Assembly (NCBI GenBank): GCA_009192285.1 | Contig: CM018605.1 | Coordinates: forward strand, 124,001-188,000 | Source of the DNA: Morchella semilibera | Taxonomy: Eukaryota > Ascomycota > Pezizomycetes > Pezizales > Morchellaceae | Length of the DNA: 64,000 nt | Direction: 5' to 3' | Part shown: positions 36,143 to 46,877 of the stretch, piece by piece | Layout of the letters: every line of letters begins with the position of its first letter | Position numbering within the stretch: the first letter of the stretch is position 1 | The notes under the pieces: model-generated | The model's database searches: none | What the model saw: the letters and a program-made list of their open reading frames with translations, nothing else | What the model was told of the DNA's origin: nothing | Made by a program: the position numbers and the translations under genes

Positions 36143-37152
36143 ATGCTTTCGTTTGTGTCGTCGTAGTTTATGAGCCCCCCAAAGTTTGTGGAAAGATCAA
36201 TCTCCTTGGCAACGCATCAAAACCAGTGAACTGAATTGCATCACAGGGCAATGAAATGTCTAACTGGCAGGAATGGGAAGGGGGGATAACCAGAGTACAT
36301 GTATACATGTATGTACCTGCTTGAGTATAAGTACACTACTACCAAAAAAAGAGGGGCGGGACCACTACGGTATACAGCACTCCCCTCCAACAATTAACAC
36401 GTTTAATTCTGTCTCCGCCATTACATGCCGTAGTTCTAGATCTAGTACACGGTAGTGACTCCACCCCACCCTTCCATACCGTATCCAGCAGCAGCAGTAG
36501 AGAGAACACACCCCTAGCCTTGACCCCCCGCCCACCGCCAGCTAGCAGGTACTCCACATTTCACAGCCACCCTGGCCTGGGCAGAACCGGCCAGCGCTGC
36601 ACGGGGGGTACACTTGTATACACGGGCTGCCGCAGTTGCTGGCACTGGCACTGGCACTGGGTAATACGGGCTCAGCCAGAGGCCGACTTATAGTAAGTGT
36701 ACTGAGAAGACACCACACTGCCAAGATTGCGTGAAGGGTGTCTTCCCCCGAAGTGCAGAACATGTACATGTAACTACCATCGGCCCCGCCACAATAGTAC
36801 AAAATACTGTAATTGTTTACTACATACCCCCCTCCCCACTCCCTACAACGGTTGTCAATCTTTTAACCCCGGGGTGGGTCAGGGTTAGGGTTATCACTCG
36901 TTCATTTCGCCGGGAGAGAGGGGGTCAATCATATGTGGAGGGAGTGTATAGATGTCTGTGGGACATTGGCCTCTTGGTTCGGAGATTGAAGAGAAGACTC
37001 GATTGGGGGGGTGATATATATCGTGTCTGTCCGGTACGTAGAGAAAGGAAGCGGAAGAGAAAGCACAAACAAGTAAAACTATAGGATATCTATCTATCAT
37101 CTAAAAAAAAAAAGAAAAAAAAAGAAACAAACAGAAACAGAAACAGAACCCC

Positions 37153-38539
37153 CTACCTCATCTTCCTCCTCCGCATCAGCACCGCCAACGGCACATCCTC
37201 ATCGTCCCCCTCCGCCTCCACCTCAACCCCATAATCCGCCAACGACTCCCCCTCGCCGTTCCGCCACTCCCACGGCCCGCCGCCGCGCTCCGCAATCCTC
37301 GGATACCTGAGCTCCTCCTGGCGGGCGCCCGTCTCCCCGCGCGCCCTGCGCCAGTCCATGTCCTCCCTCTGCCTCCGGCGCACGCCCTCCACCCACTCGC
37401 CGCCGTCCTCCTCCACCAGCACGCCCGGCGCGGCAGTGTCCTTCCCGAACCCGCGCGCAGAGAGCTTATCCGGGTCTGCCGGGGGCCACAGCACGCCCAT
37501 GTCCTCGAACCCGTTGATCTCCCACTCGAGCCCCGCGCGGAGCCGGATATCCGGGGTGCTCCCGCGCATCACGGACCCGACGCGGGGCGTGCGCGACAGC
37601 GGGGACAGCCACGACAGCACGTTGCCCGTGCCGCCGAAGGCGCAGCAGAGGTTGTCCCAGAGGCCGATGTCGTATGGGAATTCCTGGCGGGGGACCTTTC
37701 CGCGGGCGACGAGGGCGTCGTGGCGGTCTTGCTCCCAGGTCTCGATGGTGGTGTAGCCGGTGGTGGTGGAGTAGAGGGTGCGCAGGGTGAGGATCGCGAG
37801 GGCGAAGGTTGTGAATATCGTGGTGAGGGTCAGGAAGGCGAGGAGGAGGAGCTGCGGGAGGGTGTGCGGGCTGTGGTACTGCGGGGGTATGTTAGTATGG
37901 GAATGCCGGGAGGAGGGGAGAAGGGGGGGGGGTACAGAGGGCCGGTCGCGGGCGGACCAGACGGCGGAGCAGCGGGAGAAGAGGTGCGTTAGAAGGTAAA
38001 AGGTTGTGAAAGCGCTATATCCAAGGAAGCGTAGAAAATGCGGGAGGTTTCTGAATCCGACGCAATTATTTGTCCACGGACAGTGATGATCCATCCTGAG
38101 CACACAGCTAACATCCATCATCACCACATTAGCACTCCCCTCCCATATAAAAACAAGGAATATATAAAATATAAACATACACCTTACACGTCCGGCAGTG
38201 GTGCGCCCTCAACGGCCTATACCTCTCGCACTTGCGACACCATTTGCCCGTCCCCACGACCAACGTCCTCTCGCCGGCCCTCCCACGGCCCTCCTCCGCG
38301 TCCTGCCCATCGTGCTCCGCGGCGGCGGGCGTCCAGTCGGCCGGCGCGCAGCCCGGGTGCGTGGTGATGGAGCGGTAGTAGCTGACCCAGATGCAGGCGA
38401 CGAGGGCGTTGAAGAAGATGCTCTGGCGGCGCGAGAGGTACGGCGCTAGAAGGAAGAGCTGTGACGCGTAGGCGAGGGTGCAGATCAGGACGATCCATAG
38501 CACGATGAGCGCGAGTAGAGAACGCGCTGTTCGGAGCAT
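37153..38539 (-). CDS. pfa4: DHHC palmitoyltransferase, Pfa4-like
   Basis: Three exons (38539-38181, 38107-37936, 37878-37153) give 418 aa. Two N-terminal membrane spans (ALIVLWIVLICTLAYASQLF; SIFFNALVACIWV) precede a cysteine-rich domain (KWCRKCERYRPLRAHHCRTC, then VCVLRMDHHCPWTNNCVGF). The intron falls inside this domain and the catalytic DHHC is intact. Two further spans follow (RFLGYSAFTTFYLL; QLLLLAFLTLTTIFTTFALA). TIETWEQDRHDAL and the tail FEDMGVLWPPADPDKLS are typical of Pfa4, the ER enzyme that S-acylates chitin synthase III in yeast and many wall or signalling proteins in filamentous fungi. Length fits. The donor AAGGT|GTATGT is chosen because it alone keeps the CxxC spacing. Confidence 0.88.
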
Positions 38540-39825
38540 GTACGCACAGGTGGGGGAGACTTGTTGTGTCTGTGTGTTGGTAGTGTTGGGAGGAATGTGT
38601 ATGGTATCGTTCGCGAGAGTTATTGAGAGATGTCACGCTAGGCACCATATTATGTGTATATCTCCAAGTATAGATAGAGCAAGATAATTGCTGGTTGGCC
38701 TTTTGGGGTTGGTTGGTGATAGGGGCGGTGGCTTGGCTCATGGGCTGTCACTCGGGGGAGGAAGGGGAATGATTGAGGGGCGGGTTTTTGGCGCGCGCGC
38801 GTGTGTTTTGGGGGTTTGTAGCCGCTCTCGACAGACGTTAATAGTGATAATAATAATACCCCGCCATTTCCACCGATAGACCTGTAATGTCTAGTCTCGC
38901 TATACATACAGATCGATATAAAATATATGTCATGTACAATAGTCGAAGCTAGACGCATGGACGGACATTATTGCATGCACGTACTCTACGTCGAGTCGAT
39001 CCTTCGATCTGTAGTTACAACATACTGACCGTCTTTTATCTGTTTGGAGAGAGAGAGGGGGGGGGTGACTACATTACCCCCGGATTCCCAGACCCGACTC
39101 TCGACATGCATACATACATATATGCCGTTAATTTATACATACGTATATATATGCATGCATGACAAGACATATTGCTGTGTCCCCAAATTCTGTGCATGAA
39201 GTATAAGCATTATGCAGCGACATACTTCTTAAGATGGGACAATACCAAACACGACACAGACCAGCAACCATCCTGCCCCCCCCCCCCCCGCAGCATCATA
39301 TAGCGCCGTGTCGAGTGATTCGCCGTGATAGCGGGTCATGGGGTGTCACTCGGCAGCTGGCTTGTCTGCCGTGAGCCGAGTTCTGTGCTCCCCTTTCTCT
39401 TTTACCGTTGGTAAATGCGCCTAGGGAAAGAGGGAGTGAGAAAGGTGTTTTGGCTGATAGTGTTATAATAGCGCATGCGCATGCGCGCACATTAACTTTC
39501 TAACGCCTAGCTTACTCGCAGTTTCATATTATGGACACAAGAAGCCCCGCCAAGAGTGCATTTTTGCAAGGCATGCAGTATGGTAGCGGTCGTGTTAGTG
39601 CAACCGGTAAATGCATCGCCGCGCCTTGTTCAATATCCCGTTCATACATGTAATATTCCCCACATGCTAATAAAATGCTTTGCCACCCTAATGCATGCAA
39701 TAGTACCAGCTACCCACTTGCATCAACATGCACGAATACCAGACTCGTTTCCACGTTATTTCTCGTACGTATAGATACCGATTTAACCGATCACTGTTCA
39801 TTGCTAAGTCGGCCGGTAGATGGGT

Positions 39826-39874
39826 TTTTTTTCTTTTTTTTTCTTTTTTTTTTTTTTTTTGGGGGGGGGGGGGG
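39826..39874 (+). repeat. Poly-T to poly-G tract
   Basis: An almost pure T tract of about 34 nt, broken by two C, switches abruptly to about 14 G. It abuts the hairpin element to its right. Confidence 0.8.
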
Positions 39875-39901
39875 CTCATCAGGCCGCCGTGGTTCGAAAT
39901 A

Positions 39902-40027
39902 CCGCAAAAGGCCGTTGGATAAGACCGGTCTGTTCTTCCGGGTTCACGGCATAAGCCACAGAAAAATGGTGTGGCTTACGCTGCGAACCTGTAAAAAGAG
40001 ACTGGTCTTGCCCAACGGAATTTTGCG
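39902..40027 (+). mobile_element. Nested long-hairpin element
   Basis: The outer arms ccgcaaaaggccgttggata / complement of tgcccaacggaattttgcgg and the inner arms ggttcacggcataagccaca / complement of tgtggcttacgctgcgaacc together fold the whole 126 nt into one imperfect hairpin with a short loop (gaaaaatgg). Similarity may extend outwards to about 39875 and 40042. It could be a MITE; no target duplication is clear. Confidence 0.6.
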
Positions 40028-40424
40028 GCGCACTGCTGATCATAGAAAGCCCTATTGATTGCATGTGCCTCGAATCACGGGGAATCACTCGCGTTTAGGA
40101 TTCTATGTTATCGAGTGCAGCGGTTGGGTCGGTGGAGGATTCTGGTCTGATATGATGTGTGGATATGCCTAAAACCAGAGGTTCCATAGGAGAGTACTCT
40201 GATGGTATACGGCCTAGACCTGGCCGGTATGTGAACCGGAACCATATGGCGTCCAGCCCGTTCGTTTCAGACTTCTTGAACCTTTTTAGGGCCAGAAGGA
40301 GATATCATTGATCATGATGTCAAAGACCCGATATGTACATGTAGTACCCGTCCAGCTATCAAACCCCGCGAGATCCTGGTGCTGGCCAGGGCTTTAACCA
40401 AGACGATACTAGCTTACAGAGCCA

Positions 40425-42727
40425 CTAAAGCCCATCTCCAACAGAGCCCTGAAAGATAGTAGCCAAGTCCAACAATCTCCCATCATCTCCCGACCCCGCC
40501 AACAACGTGATTGAGAACGGCATCCGAGTCCCACCCAAGTCATAACTTCCCACCGGCAAAGCGATCGCGCAGAGGTCCAGCACGTTTCCGAAATGGGCAA
40601 AAGTCCCCAAGACCGAATTGAGTGAGATTGGGTCCTTTAGAACCTCTTCAATGGTGGGATGGCTGGGTGCCGTCGGTACTACAAGTGCATCGATGGCAGA
40701 TGCGTGGGAGGGGTTGAAAACGGTTTCGTGGACTCTCCGTGTGAGGCTATATAAATAGGGCTCTCATTAGTATTTGTAAGGGGAATTTGAGGAAGGGGAA
40801 CGTACATTTTCATCTTCTTCAAATCCCTAAAAACGTCTTCCGCGCTGTTTTCTCTCGTCAACACACCCCCAAAAACCTGCCTGGTAACCGGGTGCAGGTT
40901 GTCTTTATGTGATTGATACCAATCCTTCCCCGAGGAGGGCATCGCAGTGAGCCTTTCGTTTACTAATGCACCGTCATACAGCAATCTTCCCGCCTCCTCA
41001 AACGGCGCCCAGTTGACCTCTATAAGCTCGCCCCCCAGCCCCTGCAGCCTTCCAACAGATTCGTAGAACAGCTGGCAAAAAACTGCTGTACATTCAGCGA
41101 TAACCTCTAGTGGCGGTATCGCGAACCGGAAGCTGATTCCTGGCGTCCCTAGTGTGCAAAACCTTCTAGATCTCAACGGTGGGGGGATATTCGGAGGTTT
41201 CGAATAAGGGTCGTCCGGGTCATATCCCCGAACATATTTCCATATCTTCCTGGCATCCTGGACTCCACCACGTCTGGTGGTCATGAACGCTATGCAGTCA
41301 AGCGACTCACACGCTTTAGCAACTCCCGATAATGAGACGGTGCCTTTTGTCGGCTTCCATCCGACGATACCGTTGAAGCCCGCGGGTATGCGCCCAGAAC
41401 CCGCAGTATCGGTTGCAATGGCGAAGGATACGAGTTCAGCGCCGACCGAGACTGCAGCGCCGGAAGAAGATCCGCCGGCGATGTAGAGTGGATTGAGAAC
41501 AGATGCGGGAATACCGTATGGAGAGCGGCATCCGGTCATCCCAGTGGCAAGCTGATCCATGTTTGTTTTCCCGATGAAGATTGCCCCAAGAGATACTAGT
41601 TTCGTGTATATCTTTGCAGAAACTGTGGGTATATGGGCTAGCGGGGGACATGCTAGGGTTGTAGCCATCCACGCAACATCGATGTTATCTTTTAGAGAAA
41701 ATGGGACGCCAAAAAGGGGTGGTCGAGATGTGCGGTCGGGGTATTTTTTGAGGAGGTCCTGTGCGAAAGAGATGGCGGCGGCTTGGGGAGTAATTGTAAT
41801 AAATGTAGAGGTGGTTTTCGAGAGATGTGACTCGATCTTTTTATAGACATCCATGACCACTGCAACAGGAGAAACACCAGCTTTATAGGCCTGACGCAGT
41901 GAAAACAAATCTAAAGATCCGTCCCAACCGCTAGCCATACCTCCCTCCTCTTTATCCATGGTAGATGCATAGAATTGTAAGATTAAATCGTCAAGGTTTG
42001 CGAAAGGCACAGGTGATATCGATCCCTGGGATAAATGCTTCGTTTCCAAGGGAGAAGTTCGGAATGGGTCGTTATCATCCACTAAAAAATCATGAACAAT
42101 GCCTGGGGATGTCAGCCCGCTGCTTCTTGATTCAGAGTATAGTTCTTATATATATATATAGACCTTCGTCTGATACGATTTAGACTCACAGCACTTAAAC
42201 CCTCGATCATTTACTTCTCTGGCAGTAAGTGCGGCACAGGCTTGCGTGGTAACACCTCCGATTATGAGATGAGTAATTCCCCATACAAGTAGTTGCTCGT
42301 GCAGTGCCATATTCCACACTGTAGTGTTGCTTGACCTATCAATGACGACTTCCCACGGCTTCGGTGCCCATTCCTCGATCAGGTTGCGGCTGTTTTCCTC
42401 TGTGTTTAGCGCTTCTCCTCTTTTGTTTGCACCCACTTTGGAAATCGTATGTTGCTCGGAACTCTGAACTCCTTCAAAGACTTGACAGTGGGGTTCCCGC
42501 ATGTGAAAAATAGGCATGTTGAGCTCCCGAAAGAATTGTATAAGGGTGGTAAATTTGGAGACGCTGGATTCTATGTCTAGTTGAAGGTGATTGAAGTCAT
42601 CTAGAGATGAAGAGTGATCTCCCAACCTGTGCGCATCGATGATCATGATGGCAGTCGACGTCGACGACATTGGGAATGAGTACGAATTTGCTTTTGCCGG
42701 TATCGTGAATCCTCTAATGTTTGACAT
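40425..42727 (-). CDS. Isochorismatase-like cysteine hydrolase fused to allophanate-hydrolase-type amidase
   Basis: Exons 42727-42190, 42102-40806 and 40746-40425 close in phase to 718 aa. Residues 1 to about 200 are a cysteine-hydrolase domain: catalytic Asp in IMIIDAHRLG, cis-peptide and nucleophile region GGVTTQACAALTAREVNDRG, ending CCIVHDFLVDDNDPF, a strand completed only after splicing the 87-nt intron. Residues from about 240 form an amidase-signature domain with the full triad: Lys in SLKDNID, Ser in GGSSSGAAV and Ser in DTAGSGRIPAGFNGIVGWKP; this block plus ACESLDCIAF is characteristic of allophanate hydrolase (AtzF type). The AtzF C-terminal domain is absent. Inferred role: successive hydrolysis of a biuret- or ureido-type compound to allophanate and then to NH3 and CO2. 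It is cytosolic. The usual Lys of the first domain appears to be Arg (VVIDRSS). Splitting into two genes is unlikely, since the amidase frame has no ATG near the junction. Confidence 0.82.
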
Positions 42728-43683
42728 GATGGTGGCCAGGGTAAGTCACAGTGCTAGTAACTATCATACCTGAAATCTCCCGGTCAAAGTTAGAGCGCGG
42801 GATTATAGAACTTGAGGTCGTGAAGAAATCCACGATATATATATATACGGGAATATAAGCAAAGAAGGGTTTGAGCCGAAAATGTTCCGAATCCCGAATC
42901 TTCCAGTTAAACTTAATTAACTGACTAAACTAGGGCAGTGCCGGGTTAATTGTTAGCAGTGTTTGATAGGTCTGCAGCTGGTCGGATAGACACTGCCTCT
43001 AGCCCCAGCACAAGCAAACCTTAGGCATCTGGGCGTTTTTATATTAATGCAGCCGGTGAATCGATTAATTATTGATAAGGATAGTGGAACATGAGGTTAT
43101 TGAGTGATGTGAGATCAGAGTAGGTACGTTTGTCACAAGCTTGACTATTACCCTTATGGTTGGGGACATGCGCCTAGGCCTTGAGTTGCCGAACTTTGAG
43201 ACTTAATGGCCAACCACCACCACAACACATTAAAATTAAAACAGTTCAGTAAGGTGATAGAGAAAGAGATGAATAACACTGTAACAAAGCCCAATTAATT
43301 TTGTTTGTTGTGGTTGTTGAGCTATTGAAGTTCTGAGAGTTGGGTTTTTGGTGAAAAGGTGATTGAATGTCGCCCATAAACTACCCAATTGGGAAGTACA
43401 CTAATTACTGGGACCAATGTCGCACGGTCACTCGCACCCCCTCTAGGTGTTCCCAACCATACTACTACTTTACTTTACTACAACCGACGCGACGGGCCGG
43501 AGCCGAAGTGTTGTGGTCTAACGTTATCGATAAACTACTTATTAAGCGAAAAGCTTCTTCTCCTTCCCCACAAAGCCTCATCCTTGATGTCATCATCCAG
43601 TTAGATGTTTAACCACATCACATTTATGTGCCCACATGGCATCGGCTTATCGGGGCAGTTTGGAGAGCATACTCTACTCGTCC

Positions 43684-43791
43684 TTCCATGATGTTTCCGA
43701 ACACGGCCAATATTGCATACCATACAAATAGGGGGACCTGGCACTTTTTTCTGTGTATGCAATATTGGCCGTGTTCGGAAACGTCATGGAA
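43684..43791 (+). mobile_element. MITE-like hairpin element
   Basis: The arms TTCCATGATGTTTCCGAACA continuing CGGCCAATATTGCATA, and their complement ending CGTCATGGAA, pair over 36 nt with one or two mismatches, separated by about 36 nt. The core recurs at 1283-1335. It is non-coding. Confidence 0.75.
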
Positions 43792-46395
43792 TTAGTAGCA
43801 CTAAGTTACATTTAGGTGCACATGCCCTGCATAATAACCAGGCCGCACAGTCTGTGGTCTTGTCACATCTCCAAACTGCAAGGGACTCGTGAATAGGAAA
43901 GTGTGTCTTCAGTGTTCCGTTGTTTCGTCGATCAAATCTATGTTGAAACGGTCAGCTCTCGTCTCATCAACTTACAAATATTGTAAATACCCTCGTTTAC
44001 CAGTTACTCACGGTGAGGATAATTTGTTAAGAGTGGCGATGATCTCTCTTACAGATCATCTCTGTTTCAGTCACCTACAGAGCGGTTTCAGGCGCCGAGA
44101 ATTCTCTGATATTGTTACCACCTGTGTTTAACTTGGGGGTCTAGTAGTGGGTAAACGAGTCCCCCTCAGGTTGCAGAATTTTAAGTTATCAACCCAATGC
44201 TTATCCGCCAGCGACTGTGAGGATGCAGCCTATTACTACATTCACAACAAATATCTGAAAAATCTATCCACGTTTCTTAGCTAATATAAGACTTGTCTTT
44301 TTCTGGTCAGATGAACTCGCTGGATATTAACCATAGGTATTAGTGTCAGTGGGGTGAGTACCATCCTAGATTTCAAACCCCTTTATGCACAAGGAAAATT
44401 TGCTGAAAGAGTGCAGTTTGGTCATGAGATCTCAACCAACAGAGTGCTCTTTTGGAATCAATGGGGCTTACGAGACAACGAAATATGGTATATTTGTCCC
44501 GAAGATAACAAATATCTACTTGAGACACCCAGATATCCCTAGGCGCCGGCCACCTTCCATATGCTAGCCTATTTCTGCTTGGGTTAGCGGACTTATACAC
44601 TAGCTGGGTTCTCTGAACATTCGGGACCTCCACCCCCCTTCCGTCCCCTGTTAGTTATGGGGAAATGGCCGGCCCAGCTCCCAGAAAATAGGGAACGTTT
44701 GTTGGTAGTGACAAGCTGTCGGGTGGTTCCTCGTGTCTGTCAATCCATGGTGTTCTGGTAGATCACCCGTAACTCTCACCACGAGAGGACAACCTAGGGC
44801 GATTGCCCATTTTTGGGGGAATAAATGATCTGCTTTAATAAACAGAACTACGCCGCTGAAGGAGCATAAGACCAGACGAAAAGCGAAGATAGCGAAGGTA
44901 CACATTCTCAAAGTATATTTGAGTGGTTTCTAGATTGTTCTATAATCAAACTCTGACTAAACACAATCCTCATCTCGAGCACATGGGCTCGGTGTACTGA
45001 CAGTTTTCACGTTCATGTCTGACACAGAGCAGAGTCCAATGGTACAGTCCGGAAAGGCTGATGGCTCCTCCAGGGGGAAGATTCATATTGGCTGCAACTG
45101 GGCCACTGGTATATACCCCCACCCACTGTTAGTACATGTAGGTATGGATATGTATTGACTAAATCTTATTTTTTTTAGCTAAGAGTGTGGGATTTGTTCG
45201 TTATTAATAGATCTTTCAAAGTTATTTGGATCGGCCACGTCGCGGATAAATCGTTAGCAGTATTTACGCCCCTGGCTATAGTAGGGAGGCCTCAACTGTT
45301 CTATAAGGTAGGTACTCATGAGCATTTTTTTGTTGGGTATTCATCTGAGCGCAGGGTTAGGGGTGGTTGCTTGATGGACTTTGGAGGAGCTCACAGCATG
45401 TTCAGGGTAAACATGCTATCCTCCGGCCCCTCCCCCGCCCGTCTAAAATAAAAAGAAACATACCATGGAATACAATCCCTTTCCTTTTCCTTGTTTTCTG
45501 GCTGAACCCCAATTATAAAATCACCTTAGAACACTACCAACTGGGAACGAAAGTTAATAGAAGGACCATAGGTACATATATATCAATGTCTATAGGCAGT
45601 ACATGTAGGTACTTACACTTCTCGACAGCTCCTGCACATATTACTAAGCTTCGCCAAGGATATCAACCTTAAAATGTGGGGGGATGCACGGAACGTGCGT
45701 TGCTCGTGCATCACTTTTCTTTTCTTTTTCCCCCCGGCCCTCGACCATGTTTTCAGTCTTGCAAGTGGCAAGTGCTTGGATGATTTCTATGGCTGTCGAT
45801 CTGACTTGCAACTACTTTCTTCCAAAAGAGAATCGGGTCGGGCCGAGAGTTTCGATTTCCAAACCTACGATACGATAGGTATCAGATGATCGAGAATGAC
45901 GGGTAGTATATTGAATACCATGACATGAGATTGGGTGCTGTATGGGTTATAGTTGGCTTTGATGCGCCTATATAACCGTCGGAGAGCCCTAGCGGCACCT
46001 CCGTGCTACCACCGGGCAAGAGCGAAGCTGAAGAAGGGTCGGCACTTTGAGAAAGTGGTAGAGGCCGTTGTTAATGGGACAAGCTACTTGGTCCAAGATC
46101 AGGGGTCTCCTGGTAATTAATCGTTGATGTGTCAGGAACACTAGCGGCAATATCTATCAGTCTTTTGATGTCCTGTCCTATTCTGCCCTGATACTTATCG
46201 CGTGTGTTTGGTTGAAATGCAGCTATATATGTGTTTATTTGCCTATTAGACTTATTCTTCCAGACTCACCCAGGTGTAAGTAAGCAATGGTTCTGTGACG
46301 GGCACTACTGCAGGTAGACAGTTTTCATCACGCCTGTCATTTGAATCAACACCATCGAGTATGCATGTGATACATCCCCCGTGTTATTCGCCCAA

Positions 46396-46611
46396 ATGTC
46401 TGAAGATATAGAATTGAACTGGCATGGGGTAATCTGTATCGAGATTAGTAAGAGAAATAGGTTCAAGATGTCTGAGAGCTTGGAAGAGCATAATCTAGTG
46501 GGAGGATCACTTGTTGACTTGGATAACTTGGACAGTGAGCAGGTACTCTACGTGAAAATTGATGTCTCTTCTTGTTTTATCTGCAGACACGAGAGGAGGT
46601 CTCTCAATTGA
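46396..46611 (+). CDS. Possible coding fragment, unknown
   Basis: From ATG 46396 a frame reads MSEDIELNWHGVICIEISKR and goes on through an acidic stretch to DNLDSEQ. A GTACTC...CTGCAG intron (46543-46586) would then join it to TREEVSQLIN and a TGA. Residue use looks coding, but no family is recognised and no upstream exons are evident. It could be a relic. Confidence 0.2.
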   Translation: MSEDIELNWHGVICIEISKRNRFKMSESLEEHNLVGGSLVDLDNLDSEQVLYVKIDVSSCFICRHERRSLN

Positions 46612-46744
46612 TTAATTGATTGTGGGGAACGCCGACATTGCAGACGCGCCATGCGCAGATTAAACGACGGTTACTGCGAGGTGACGTACATGCATACTAC
46701 TCTCGCTCACCCATAGAAGTATAACTGGGTGTATTGAAAACCTA

Positions 46745-46877
46745 CTCGCTATCGATATATCCACCATAAGAACCTGAGAATGCAAGTGGCAAAGACAGGG
46801 ATAACTTGTATGGAGAATCGTCTTGGCCATACAAACATTGGCACCTGCATTTTCAGGTTCTTATGGTGGAAAGCGAG
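46745..46877 (-). mobile_element. MITE-like element, family A copy 2
   Basis: Reverse-complemented, this matches the 4902-5023 copy almost throughout, including AAAATGCAGGTGCCAATGTT and GTATGGCCAAGACGATT. TA flanks both ends (46743-46744, 46878-46879). One arm carries a 7-nt insertion (CGATATA) relative to copy 1. Confidence 0.85.

Larger units (their letters stand above)
35178..37152. other. Intergenic region with SINE-like element and simple repeats
   Basis: Just upstream of the LPMO are GGT and GGAAGGA tracts (35185-35212, 35290-35345) and a CCGT run (about 35547-35568). A tRNA-derived element lies at 35987-36142 and three TACATGTA sites at 36296, 36304 and 36765. No protein gene is supported. 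Confidence 0.5.
38540..40424. other. Intergenic region with homopolymers and a nested hairpin
   Basis: It contains C and G runs (about 39279-39292; the T/G tract at 39826-39874), a long hairpin (39902-40027) and TACATGTA at 39645 and 40336. No gene is supported. Confidence 0.5.
42728..46744. other. Gene-poor region
   Basis: No convincing gene. It holds a hairpin element (43684-43791) and two TACATGTA sites (45133, 45600). A possible exon pair at 46396-46611 is listed separately. Confidence 0.45.

Noticed and set aside
37358-37992. Long plus-strand frames opposite the palmitoyltransferase
   Set aside because: GC-rich antisense shadows of the Pfa4-like gene with repetitive, non-protein-like residue content.
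42080-42160. Two separate genes for the hydrolase and the amidase
   Set aside because: The amidase frame opens at a GTG with no ATG before its first conserved strands, and the hydrolase frame without splicing loses its last strand; the spliced fusion explains both.
44354-44542. Frame with protein-like RVLFWNQWGLRDNEIWYICP
   Set aside because: No family is recognised, no joinable exons are seen and it is surrounded by non-coding DNA; possibly a relic, but not supportable.
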